Shown: piece after piece, positions 22,995 through 33,736 of the stretch
Position numbering within the stretch: the stretch's first letter is position 1
Layout: each line of letters opens with the position of its first letter
NCBI GenBank assembly: GCA_001566295.1
Contig: KQ964246.1
Span: 1,984,001 to 2,048,000 of the forward strand
DNA length: 64,000 bases
Origin: Microdochium bolleyi
Lineage: Eukaryota; Ascomycota; Sordariomycetes; Xylariales; Microdochiaceae
Reading direction: 5' to 3'
The notes under the pieces: model-generated
Databases searched by the model: none
What the model was told of the DNA's origin: nothing
What the model saw: only the letters and a program-made list of their open reading frames with translations
Program-made: the position numbers and the translations under genes

Positions 22995-24273
22995 ATGGCT
23001 GACAAGGGACTTGAGGACATCGAGGCGTCCCAGATCGAGTCCAACTACGATGAGACCGTCGACTCCTTCGATGAGATGAACCTCCGCGCGGAGCTCCTTC
23101 GTGGTATGTGGCCCCTCTCCCTGTCGATGCGGCGCGCAGCCCCTCAATCCCACCGCTGCCCGTCGCAACCCCACCGGCCGAGTTCCAGGCAGCCTGGCCA
23201 CCAGTAAAGCCAGACAACATGATCGCTGACATGTCCGTCGCCACGAACAGGAGTTTACGCCTACGGTTTCGAGCGCCCCTCTGCTATCCAGCAGCGCGCT
23301 ATCATGCCCGTCATCAAGGGTGAGTTCGATCTGATGCCAACGCGGCATTTCCCTATCCGGTGTCCTCACATCACATCAGGCACAAACCCTGGTCTCAACA
23401 TGGACTGACTGTGATATATCCTCCTCCAGGTCACGATGTTATTGCGCAGGCCCAGTCTGGTACTGGCAAGACCGCTACTTTCTCCATCTCCGTTCTCCAG
23501 AAGATCGACCCCAACGTCAAGCAGTGCCAGGCCCTGATCTTGGCCCCCACCCGTGAGCTGGCTCAGCAGATCCAGAAGGTCGTCATTGCCATCGGCGACT
23601 TCATGAGCATTGAGTGCCATGCCTGCATTGGTGGTACCAGCGTCCGTGACGACATGAAGGCCCTCCAGGACGGCCCCCAGGTCGTCGTCGGCACCCCTGG
23701 CCGTGTCCACGACATGATCCAGCGCCGTTTCCTCAAGACCGACTCCATGAAGATGTTCGTCCTCGACGAGGCCGATGAGATGCTTTCCGTATGTCTCCCT
23801 GCTTTGTCCTTGCTACAATACAGTTATCTAACACTTCTTCTCATAGCGCGGTTTCACCGAGCAAATCTACGACATCTTCCAGCTTCTTCCTCAGTCCACC
23901 CAGGTCGTCCTTCTTTCGGCCACCATGCCCCAGGACGTCCTCGAGGTCACTACCAAGTTCATGCGCGACCCCATCCGCATTCTCGTCAAGAAGGACGAGC
24001 TTACCCTTGAGGGTATCAAGCAGTTCTACATTGCTGTTGAGAAGGAGGAGTGGAAGCTCGACACCCTCTCCGATCTCTACGAGACCGTCACCATCACCCA
24101 GGCCGTTATCTTCTGCAACACCCGCAGAAAGGTCGACTGGCTTACCGACAAGCTCACCGCCCGTGACTTCACTGTCTCGGCCATGCACGGTGACATGGAC
24201 CAGGGCCAGCGTGATCTTATCATGAAGGAGTTCCGCTCCGGCTCTTCCCGTGTCCTGATCGCCACTGACCTTC

Positions 24274-24304
<31 letters not shown>

Positions 24305-24500
24305 CCTGGTCATCAACTACGATCTTCCCGCCAACCGCGAGAACTACATCCACCGCATCGGTCGTGGTGGTCGTTTCGGCCGCAAGGGTGTCGCGATCAA
24401 CTTCGTTACCGCCGAGGATGTCCGCATGATGAGAGAGATTGAGCAGTTCTACAGCACTCAGATCGAGGAGATGCCCATGAACGTTGCCGACCTCATCTAG
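22995..24500 (+). CDS. tif1: Translation initiation factor eIF4A, DEAD-box RNA helicase
   Basis: Exons 22995-23103, 23251-23319, 23430-23788 and 23847-24500 give 396 residues, the usual length. All helicase motifs are in place: Q motif with FERPSAIQQ (43-51), Walker A in AQSGTGKT (66-73), PTRELA (99-104), DEAD (172-175), SAT (203-205) and HRIGRGGR (348-355). It is the ATP-dependent RNA helicase of the eIF4F complex that unwinds mRNA leaders for 43S ribosome loading in the cytosol. The three introns lie in the 5' half, in phases that reproduce the family protein exactly; intron 3 has a CTAAC branch site. Identification is near certain from continuous agreement over the whole length. Confidence 0.98.
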
Positions 24501-25407
24501 ACGACTCATTCTCTTTTCGCCATACCACCGCTGCACAAAAGTTTTCTGCCTTTGCATAGGAATACATCTCGATTCGTTTTTCGCAGCAGGGTCAGGGCTG
24601 GGGCTAGACTGCGGTGGTTTTCCGTGCGGCCGGCGCTCGGCTGGGACTTTACCGGCCACTAGACAAAGGCTAGGCACGACTGAGGCTCTTTTTATGACAT
24701 TTGGGGCATCTGCGCAAGGTTCAGCATTTCACACATCACGCGGCTGTGATTGAGGTGCCACATCTTGCCAACGAGGAACGCTTGTGAACGTTTTCCCTTT
24801 GCCTTTTTAGTCTTGTACCTAGGACGATGCAAATCTCCTTAATGAAAATTTTGCCAATAAACCTGCTCACAACTTGAAATCGCCTGTGCCATGCCTGCTC
24901 AACTGCCAAATACCATGGGTCACTTCAAGGACGATAGCCCTGTTCAGCCTCGATAGTTTGATCGTCGTGGATTCCACATTGATGCCGCTGCCAATCTTGG
25001 AAATGCTAGCAATGAAACGCACGACCATAGTGAAGATCTGAAGTGATAGTATCCATGTTGCTGATATTGATTAGCGCCTCTTGCCGGTCGGTATAGGTCG
25101 TCCGTTGCTTCAACGAAATCCATTCGTAATCGGCCTTGAGGGTGGTGGTGCGACCAAATTCGAGGAAGGTGCGGGTGACTCGTGCAGATGAGGAAGGAAC
25201 GACCGTCCAGCAAGCACTTTCCTTCAACAAGGAGTTGCGCACAGTTGTGCACATCTCGATCAAGGTCCCCAGTGCTACATCTTACACCATTCTCCTGTTT
25301 TTCGCATGCCTTGTAGCGCTTCTGCAGCTCTGTCTCATCATCAACAACTTCGAAAACTTCTGCAATCAGTTTGCACAGCAGAAACAAATAGTGCCCGGCA
25401 AGTCGCT
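24501..25407. other. Intergenic region, ambiguous small frames
   Basis: The first part is the 3' UTR of eIF4A. Between about 24880 and 25390 the minus strand has three overlapping frames (25387-24944, 25263-25006, and a further one from an ATG at 25029 ending near 24876) that read somewhat like protein, while the plus strand has a 91-codon frame at 25136-25411 with a hydrophobic segment. None has a recognised domain, so I do not call a gene. Confidence 0.35.
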
Positions 25408-26678
25408 ATGACTCGATCAACGAGGAAAGGAGAAGCTACAGGTGCCAACTGCATGCCCTCTGTCAATGTTTCGTCACAACAGGAACAAGCTCCCGCCGTA
25501 CATGACAGCACTGAACTTCCCCGGGAGCCCGTACCGGCTCAAGCCTCGATGTATCAACTCTCAATGGCTTTCGTGTACTACTCAGTTCAACTCCAGAAGG
25601 TAGCACTTTCCAAGCTCGAATCACAAATGACTACCTTGACGACGCAATTTGCGATGGGGAGTGAACAACACGCGGCTCTCAAAGACGAAATTGCTTCGCT
25701 CAGACGGTCAGGTCAGGAGTGTGACAAACTCATGACAGAACAAGGCGATGTTCATCGTCAATACATCAATGTCGAGATAGAAGATCTCCGGGCCGAACTT
25801 GGAAAACTAGTGTCTGATACGGCGACTCGGATTGAAAGCAACAATAGTGAGATTCAGGAGATGGCTTTAGTGCAGAAGATACTGGATGAGAGGTTTGAAA
25901 CGCAACAGAGGGCGATAAACGAGCTTGCCAAGAGAGACGAGACTGATAACAAGCAGGCACAGCTGGTTCAGTCGGTCCACGACCTTCTCAAGAAGGCCCT
26001 TTCGGTGTTGGAGGCGAGGACAAAAATCGAATGCAGCACTGAAAGCACGCGGAAATATCACAAATTGCAGGATGAGGTCAATCGACTCAGGCAGGAGCTC
26101 GTCAAAGCCACATCAGGGCTGAAGCTCTCGATCAACTATCCAGAATCCGTCCTTACACGAGACGTCAAGGGTATGGTCATCCATATTAGCATGCCGCTCT
26201 ACTGTATCCTTCCCTGACATAGCCTGACATAACTTTAGAAACGTTGAGAAGCCGTGGGTCCGTCTTCAGACCAGCAATCACGGGTCATATGACACGCAGC
26301 AGGGCCACCACTTCCTCTTCGACTGCAAGCTGTCCCAGCGAACCAGACATTGCAGATGAGACAAGGGTTCTTCAAGCGAATAATTACCTGAGACTCTACG
26401 ATAAATACCGGCGCACGTATGCCGTCCAGAAGCCGAGCTCGGAGAAAAGGTTCATCCGCAGATTTCTCAGTAGAATGGACTCTGCGCAGGCTCGATACAC
26501 ACAAAACAAACTCCTCCAGATGTATCCCAGCATCGTGGCTCGAAATAGTCAACCACGCGACATCACAGCAAATGGAGTACAGGAGTTTATTCAGGTCGAC
26601 AGGTTGACTTGGCCGCTCGTCGCAGACGCCATTGCAGCGATGACTCCGGACGATTTGCAACACATGGACACAAGCTAG
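25408..26678 (+). CDS. Orphan coiled-coil protein
   Basis: Exons 25408-26170 and 26239-26678 give 400 residues. The join keeps the frame across a GT..AG intron with a CTGAC branch site and links two open frames that each look coding. The middle part (about 60-240) is dominated by Glu, Gln, Lys, Leu and Ala in heptad-like order and should form long coiled coils. The C-terminal part is Ser/Thr-rich, then helical and charged. I recognise no domain. GC content in three 60-base lines counted by hand is about 45-47%, against about 62% in a line of neighbouring eIF4A, so the gene differs from its surroundings. The frame stays open to an ATG at 25306, which would add 34 residues. It may be lineage-specific or fast-evolving. 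Confidence 0.6.
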
Positions 26679-26917
26679 GGGGGTTCTGAGAGGACGGAAG
26701 TGACTGAAACGTCTGGCACATACTCGAGAGCGGTGAAGATACAACGTTTCATAGGCATGCACAAATATCAGCACTAAGAAGCACGACGCACGTGTCGCGA
26801 TGTTGACTAGATATTAGTGATGGAGGACGAGGCAACGGCGGGACTGTAAATGCATACTTTTATTCTACTTATGCCTAATTTTTTAAAGCTACCCTAGTAC
26901 GATTGTGCCACATAGGT

Positions 26918-29350
26918 CTATATCTCTAGCTTTTCGGTCTCATCAACTAGACCGGTCGTGTCCAAGCCCGTGTACTTGTTAATCCACCCGAGCACTTCCT
27001 TGTGCCAGACGAGCGAGTTCTCAGGCTTGAGCACCCACTATTTTCGGGGCACAAAATCAACTTGTCAGCCATCAGGTCCTAGGATCATCCATGAAGGCTG
27101 GAAAAAGCACTGGGTCGTCAGACCAAGCCACGAGAGAAGACTCACATGATTCTCGTCGGGAAAAGTCAAGAAGCGACTCGGCACGCCCCTAGTCTGCAAG
27201 GCGTTGAACGCTGCGAGGCCCTCGGACACGGGGAGGCGGTAGTCGAGTTCGCTGTGGATGACGAGCTGGGGGGTCGCCCACTCGCCGACGTGCGCGGCCG
27301 GGTCCCACTTGGCGTAGAGCTCGCGCGAGTCCCAGATGTTGCCGCCCATGTCGTGCATGGTGAAAAAGAGCTCCTCGGTGGCCCAATCGGCCATGGTGGT
27401 GAAGATGCCGTCGTGGCAGACGAGGGCCTTGAACTTGCGCCCGAGGGGGTGACCCTGGATCCAGTCTGTTGGTTGGGGCATAAAGTGTCAGCTGCTGAGG
27501 GAGGAGGGAGACATCGGGAAGTGATAGTGCTTGGAACATAGCTGTTTCCACTGCTGCCCAGACGTGAAAGGAAGGAGACCAAACTTACTGATCATGTATC
27601 CACCATAGGAAGCACCGAGCGCCACGGCATTGTTGGTGTCGACGTACGACAGGTTGTCCACGATGTGCTCGAAGCAGTTGACGAGATCGTTGTATGGCCG
27701 TCCGCCCCACTGCGTGGCGATGGCGTCCGTGAGGTCTTGCCCGTAGCCTGTGCTGCCCGTTGGGTTGGGTGCGACCACGACGTAGCCCTGCTCGGCGAAG
27801 ATGGCCGGGTTCCAGCGCGTGCTCCAGCTGTCCCCCCAGGCGCCCTGCGGCCCGCCGTGGATGAAGAAGGCGAGCGGGTACTTCTTGCTGGCGTCAAACT
27901 TGGACGGCTTGACGATCAGCGCGTGGCACTTGTAGTCCCCGCCCGCGCCGGGCCACCAGAACTCGTCGACCTGGCTGTGGGACAGGCCGAAGGTCTTGCC
28001 GTTCTTGGTGCTCGAGGTGATGAGCGAGAGCTCCTGGCTTTTAGTGTCGAGTACGGAGTAGCTGGAGCTGTCGACCAGCGAGCTCGAGTTGACAAAGAGC
28101 TTGTCGTCCTTGTCGCCGCTACCTAGGGTAAAGAAGGCGCCGACTGTGCCGTTCTTGGTCAATGGCCTGGGCTGCTCCAATTTGGCATCGAGCGGTGTCG
28201 CCGGGATCTCGTAGATGAGTGTGCGGGCCTCCTTCTCGGCCGTGACGTAGAGCTTGCTGTCGTCGTTGCTCCACACGATGGTGTCGGGCCTTTGGTCCCA
28301 GCCACCCTTGCCGTCTTGCGTCTTGTAGAACTCCTGCACGTTGCTGAGGTCGAGGACGTCCGGGATCAGCAGCAGGCGCGGCTTGTCGCTCTCGTACTGG
28401 TCGTGTGCCATGCGACGGAAGGCAACCTTCTTGCCGCAGTGCGAGAAGACGGGCGAGTTGCTGTATCCGCGCAGCGCGCCGGTCTTGACGACGGTAGGGA
28501 ACGGCGGCGCCTCCTCCGCCCAGGTCGTGAGCGGGACAAAATACAGGTCAGTCTTTGTGTGCAGCGCCGGGTTGACCTGCGGGTCCTTGGACACGAACAC
28601 GATGCCGCTCTTGCTGATGTCATAGTCTTCGGCGCCGCCAAAGTTGGGGACGGGGCACTCGAACTTGGTACCGACGAGAGCGTTTATGAGTTGGCTCTTG
28701 AGCTTGTAGGATTTGCTGTCCTTGTCCTTGACGATGGCGCTGTACCAGAGGGCATTGGCGTGCTTGGAGACGTAGGCGTCCCAGTGGCGCACAAAGAGGC
28801 TCGAGTATACCTTGGCCGACGAGTGCTGCTTCTTGTCGTTGGCCGGGTTGTGTAGCTTGCCCTCGGACGTGGCCGGGGCCGTACAGGCGAAGGCGAAGGT
28901 GCCATCGCCAACGTCCTTGACCTTGATGTTGCCGATGGAGCCGTCAAACGTCGCAATGTCGTTACTGCCGACTGACGGGTTGGTGGCATCAGCCACACAC
29001 AGCGTCGTCTTACCCGAGTCGTCGCCGCTGCTCCTGACGAAGACATACTCGTTGTTCGTGAGCCAGGTCGGTTCCGAGCAAGCCGGGTCTTCCGACAAGA
29101 CACTCGACTGGCCGGTCTTGATGTCGAGCACCTTGATCTTGTAACTCCGCGAATGGGTGTCGAAGGAGTACTCAGTGACTGAAGTCGCAGCCAAGGTCAG
29201 CTATCTCGTCATGCCACATGTTTGAGATGTAGGTGACTGGAGGAGGGAACACGGACCAGTAAACAAGGCCAGCGTTCCCTTGGCGTTAGGAACAGCTGCG
29301 CTCCTGCGAGGGGCCGAGAGGAGGACCTCTGGCGTGAACTTAGTGGCCAT
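26918..29350 (-). CDS. dpp5: Dipeptidyl-peptidase 5, intracellular type (family S9)
   Basis: Exons 29350-29257, 29178-27589, 27465-27146 and 27037-26918 give 707 residues. The N-terminal two thirds form the beta-propeller of prolyl-oligopeptidase-like enzymes; the C-terminal third is the alpha/beta hydrolase with the triad Ser555 (GASYGGY), Asp636 (HSELDYRLP) and His668 (PDENH), plus the oxyanion HGGPQGAWGD stretch. Secreted fungal DppV releases dipeptides from peptides and is a known antigen, but here the N-terminus (MATKFTPEVLLSAP) is no signal peptide, so a cytosolic peptidase is inferred. The first intron uses GTCCGT as donor, weaker than the usual GTRNGT, yet the join gives the expected FTVTEYSFD sequence. 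Introns 2 and 3 both fall near catalytic residues. It converges on the coiled-coil gene with about 240 bases between stop codons. Confidence 0.93.
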
Positions 29351-30062
29351 GATTGTCATTTCAAATGATATCACAAGTCAAATCGAGTTGGAGCGGTAGG
29401 ATGTTGGGTCCTTCTGTCGTCGTGTTTACGACTCGGCCACTGAGGTTGGCTGTGCAGCTTGTCGTGGTCAGTACAGTCCCGTAAGTGTAGACCTCGGAGG
29501 ATTGCTTACCTAGGTACTTGGAGACGAGGACCCGATGATGTCTGCACAAAGGAGAGCAGACAGGAAGAGTGAGAACTGTCACAAAGCAGACTGAACGACA
29601 TTGGACGAGCGTCGTCTTCAAAGAGACCCCAAAAAGCCAAGCTCACACCTTGCGGGACCCCGCCGCCTGGCTACTCCGCACCCCAAACATTTCCGGGGAC
29701 TCTCGGCCTGGGGTGGAGCAGCGCACACCACCAGAGGCACCTGCCGTTCTTGGGAGGAGATGAAAACCCATCATGGCCCAAGGCCAATGCAGTCAACCAT
29801 GCTGCCTACCTTACTTAATGTACCTAACGGTACGCGGAGGTGTCCAAGATCTAGGATACGCAGCAACCATGTCTCAGACGCTCCTGTGCACAAACAAAAG
29901 GGTATCTGATTCTCCAAACGCCGTGTCGTCTATCCAGAGTAGTCTGCTACGATATATCTGCAATCCAGTGTGCACAGGTCATGAGTCTCCAGAGAATCAC
30001 AACAACAAGCTTCTTCCTCCCACACTCGCGAGAGTTCGCCACTGCGCCGTGCTTCATGCAAA
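29351..30062. other. Intergenic region, no gene seen
   Basis: This is the promoter side of the dipeptidyl-peptidase gene and the 3' side of eaf6. It contains CTAGGTA/TACCTA motifs near 29510 and 29820 but nothing coding. Confidence 0.5.
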
Positions 30063-30866
30063 CTACTTCCGCGCCCCCATGCTGATCCTCGATTTCTTGC
30101 TCTCCCGCACGTCCGCTTCGCTGTCGTCGTCGCCGCCACCATCACCACCAGCCGTAGCCACCGGTGTTGCAGCGGCCGACTTCTTCTTCTTCTTGCTCCC
30201 GCCAGCGGCAACGCCGCCGCTCTTTTTGCTGCCGCCGTTCTCGCCTGCCGGTGTTGACGCGCCTGTCCCTGACGCAGCTTCCGAAGCCGGGCCGCTTTTG
30301 TCTTTTGTGACCCCGCCGTTGAATGTAGATCCGGGTGTGCCTGCCGTGGCAGCGGGCGTGGACGTGGAAGAGTTGGCCTCGGATGTTTCGGGCTGCAATC
30401 AGACATAACACCCATTAGTCATGGAGCGTTGACCGAGATCGCGAACGACTGGAAACCAGGCGGAGTAACAGGAAATACGCACATTGAGCGGGTTATACGA
30501 GATGCTCGATCTCGAGAACACGCGATTCTGGTCAATCAGCCCCGTCCGCCGCCTCTGCGCGGCCACGCTGCTCGACGTGCCCTTGGCGTAGTTGTCAAAT
30601 CCAGTAATGATGTTGCCCATGGGCGTACTCTCGAGGTAATCGGTCTCGTACTGCAAGATGCTGGTCTCGTGCGCCGCAAGCTGCCTCTTCAGATCCGCCT
30701 GCCGGTTCAGCATCTGCTTCAGGTGCTTCCGGCTCTGCTCGTACGCGGCGAGCTGGTCCGCGCCCGCGGCCGTCGCGGGTCCAGCGCCTGCGCCCCCGGG
30801 CCCCGCGCCGCCCGCGCTGCCTGGCGCTGCAGGCTGTATGTTTTCGCTGTTCGCCGTGTTGGCCAT
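30063..30866 (-). CDS. eaf6: Histone acetyltransferase complex subunit Eaf6
   Basis: Exons 30866-30483 and 30392-30063 give 237 residues. After a Gly/Ala/Pro-rich start, a helical coiled coil (about 38-80) carries EQSRKHLKQMLNRQADL, followed by the conserved block with TPMGNIITGFDNY and NRVFSRSSISY. These are the marks of Eaf6/MEAF6, a small subunit shared by NuA4 and NuA3-type acetyltransferase complexes in the nucleus. The C-terminal exon is disordered, Gly/Ser/Thr-rich, with a run of five lysines that may act as nuclear localisation signal. The donor is GTGCGT. The frame is open upstream to 31043, but the chosen ATG directly precedes the family-like N-terminus. Confidence 0.92.
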
Positions 30867-31665
30867 GGGGTTGTATGGACCGCGCGCTTGCCTTCTTTGC
30901 TCTGTGCCCGGAGCTGTCGTGTTGGCGGAGGACGCCCTCGTCGTCACACGCGGCTTGTGCCAGGGACCGCCTTTCCGAGCCCGTCTAGCGCTGGCTGTGC
31001 TCCTCGGACAATGCGTAAAAGGTAGCCTCGCCTCGTGAAACACCTCAGCGCGCGGCGAAACTTATCGTCGCAACAATGATCGAATACGTTGTTGGTGTTC
31101 TGCAGGTGCTCGTTGAGCCGGTCTCAGGGATGCAAGCTCTGAAAAGTATCGATCGCAGATTGCTGTGTGGCGTCAGGCTCAGATTGGGTTCGCGTGCGAG
31201 TGGTAATGGCGCTGTGTTGGCGGTGTGGGATACATTCCTCTCAAGTGACAGTGCTTTTGACAAGCCGTCAATTCAGTTGCGGCGTTGTGGTTGTTGTGGC
31301 AGGTCGACCGCCTGGCGGTGCAGCGCGCGCTGTGTTCCAAGCCTTGGGGAGTTAGCGCGACCTTTATCTCCGAGAACCTGTGCATCAACTCCAAGACTCG
31401 GTTGCCTCAAGCCCAAAAATATGCCCGCAGCCAGAACAAGAGAACACATCATTTCAATCTTCTAGGCTTCTGTCGAACTCGACAATTACCTCGGGCTGGC
31501 TCAGAGCAGCATCGATAGACATTCGTTGCACTCCGGACTTGCACTATTGTTGATCAATCGTTCTAGACTACATCGCAGGCTTTTGAATCTAGCTCTAAAG
31601 CAGGTCTGCCCGAAGTTTTTCAAAATACAAGTACAATAGGTCTAGTCGTAAATCTCTACCAATTC
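30867..31665. other. Intergenic region, no gene seen
   Basis: Promoter side of eaf6 and 3' side of the ferrochelatase gene. Only short frames occur. Confidence 0.5.
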
Positions 31666-33063
31666 TCAAACGGCAAAAGCGTTCTCCGGACCAGCGAAGA
31701 ATTTCTTCGACTCGGCACAGCGCTCGCTCTTGCATCCTGGACACCGCAGTCCCATCTGGTACGAGCATGCGACGCCGCTTTGGAGATGGGTCTTGGCCAG
31801 GTCTGCCAGGGCCTCGATGAAGATCGGGTTCCCGTTCAAGCTCTCGACGCGCTTGATGGTGTCGGAGTGGCCCGACTCGCCAATCACCTCCTTGTCGAGC
31901 TCGTACAGCGTCTCGATGTGGTCGGAGGTGAAGGCAATCGGGATCAGGGCAAGGTCCGTCTGTCCCTTCTTGATGTACTCGTCCACTGACATCTGGGTCT
32001 GAGGTCCCAGCCAGGGCTGGGGTCCAACCTGAGACTGCCAGCACAAGCGGTAAGGGTTCGAGAACTTGAGGCGCTGCATGACGGCGTAAACAGTCGCAGC
32101 CACCTCGGCAGGATAAGGATCACCTAGGAACATCCTTTTAGCATAGACCGGCGCAGAGTACCGAATGGCAAACCAGCTTACCTCTGTTCACCACTGACAT
32201 GGGCAAGCTGTGAGCTGAGAAGAGCAGAACCACATCCTTCCGACGCTCCTTGGGGTAACTGTCAAGTGTCTTCTCGATGTTTGAGGCAAACGCCTCAACC
32301 AAGCCCGGATGAGCCGGCCACCGGTCAATAACACTCCACTGAATAGCACCAGAGTCGGCCTTGCCTTCCATCCGCTGCCGCCACTTCCATAACTCATTCA
32401 GGCTGCTTCCGGTCGTCGAGCATGAGTATTGCGGGTACTGGGTGAAGGCAACAGCTCTGCCGCCCTTGCCGTTGCCGAACCCGTCGTCGAGCAGCTTCGT
32501 GTACATCTCTTCTGTCAAAGGGTGTGCGTATCGGAACGCTACGTATGGCTTGTGTGGCGCTGTCTCCGGGGAGATCTTGTCGAGTAGCTTGCACATCTCG
32601 GCGTTTTGGTACTCGGTCCACTTCCGGATTGGCGAGCCGCCGCCAATCTCTGAGTATTGTTGCTGGATCTTGGGTGTCCTGCGTCGGCCAAGAATCGGGC
32701 CAATGTAGTTCTGTAACCGGCCGAGAGGGATGAGATCGCCATCAGCCTGGAGGTGTGTATTATCAGTACCAGCCCAAACAGGGAGAGTGCGCAGTGCGTA
32801 GACCTTAGGAGACTTACAAAGAGAGCACTGAGGAAGTCGCCAACCTCGTCGACGGTGGAGGGGCCGCCCATGTTCAAAAAGACCATGGCGGTCGGGCCCT
32901 TGGATCCGGTCGCATCTTGAGTGACTGGTGGGACGGGCGTTGCAAAGGTCCTGGACTGCACAATCTTGCTCGACAGTGCTGGCGTGAGCGACGTGGGCGG
33001 GCGCGCGAGCACAGAGCTTGCAGCTCTGCGCGACAGCTGCAGAACAGACGGTCTGATCGTCAT
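31666..33063 (-). CDS. hem15: Ferrochelatase, mitochondrial, [2Fe-2S] type
   Basis: Exons 33063-32818, 32746-32182 and 32123-31666 give 422 residues. The first 45 or so residues are basic and Ser/Ala-rich, a typical mitochondrial presequence, followed by MVFLNMGGPS, which opens the ferrochelatase fold. Other family marks are QYSEIGGGSP, FTQYPQYSCSTTGSS and the catalytic His261 in FSAHSLP. The enzyme inserts Fe(II) into protoporphyrin IX at the matrix side of the inner membrane, the last step of heme synthesis. Cys191 with Cys398, Cys401 and Cys406 (CPGCKSERC) reproduces the four ligands of the [2Fe-2S] cluster of animal ferrochelatase; the budding yeast enzyme lacks this cluster. It is divergent from ku70 over about 670 bases. 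Confidence 0.96.
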
Positions 33064-33736
33064 CGTGCTTGAGCAGTAAGGCCAGTAGACAAGACGCGAA
33101 GATTGGGGTGATGAGAGGAGCTCGAGTCTGAACCGGCTTGCGAACTGTCTTTGTCCCGAGGCAGCCGAAAGTTGTTTTGAGCTGTAACTGCCGGCGGTTC
33201 AACAAATACGATCGATATTACTCGCCCACGGATGCGCAGGTATCCGGGTGGATCTCGATGACAGCATTGTTCTTTGCCATTGAGCATCGCCTCGGCCAGC
33301 ATGGGGATCAGCCAGATCCCTAGCGCCCGCACCCAGCGCATTTCCGGACACTCCGCACTTGCCCCGGTACCTTGAGGAATGTTTCGGACTCCCTCCTGCC
33401 TGCCGCGAACGGCTGGCCTCCAGGGCTATCAATCACTCCACACTGCCAGGCAGCTCACAGCTCACAGCGCTTCAAGTCACATGAGCACGCGGCTGCTGCC
33501 TGCAAACGCCGGCGCGCCCACCCGACCCCATCTGCCTAAAGCGCGACGACGAGTTTGGTGACATTAAAAGAAACAATTGACGCACCAGCTCGTCTGCACC
33601 ACTTGTTTTCGCCAATTGATCTTCGCAGGGCCTTGGTCTACCAATATCGGCTCAAACACACCTGCCAAAGTCGGATTTAGATGAGTTCCGCCTGCACTAC
33701 CCAATAGACTCAAGCAGTGGAGCATCGTCACTCAGA
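33064..33736. other. Divergent promoter, ferrochelatase and ku70
   Basis: About 670 bases lie between the two start codons. No gene is seen. Elements controlling both genes must lie here, and some may be shared. Confidence 0.55.

Noticed and set aside
23841..24677. 278-codon minus frame opposite eIF4A
   Set aside because: It mirrors the codon bias of the eIF4A coding strand and has no domain.
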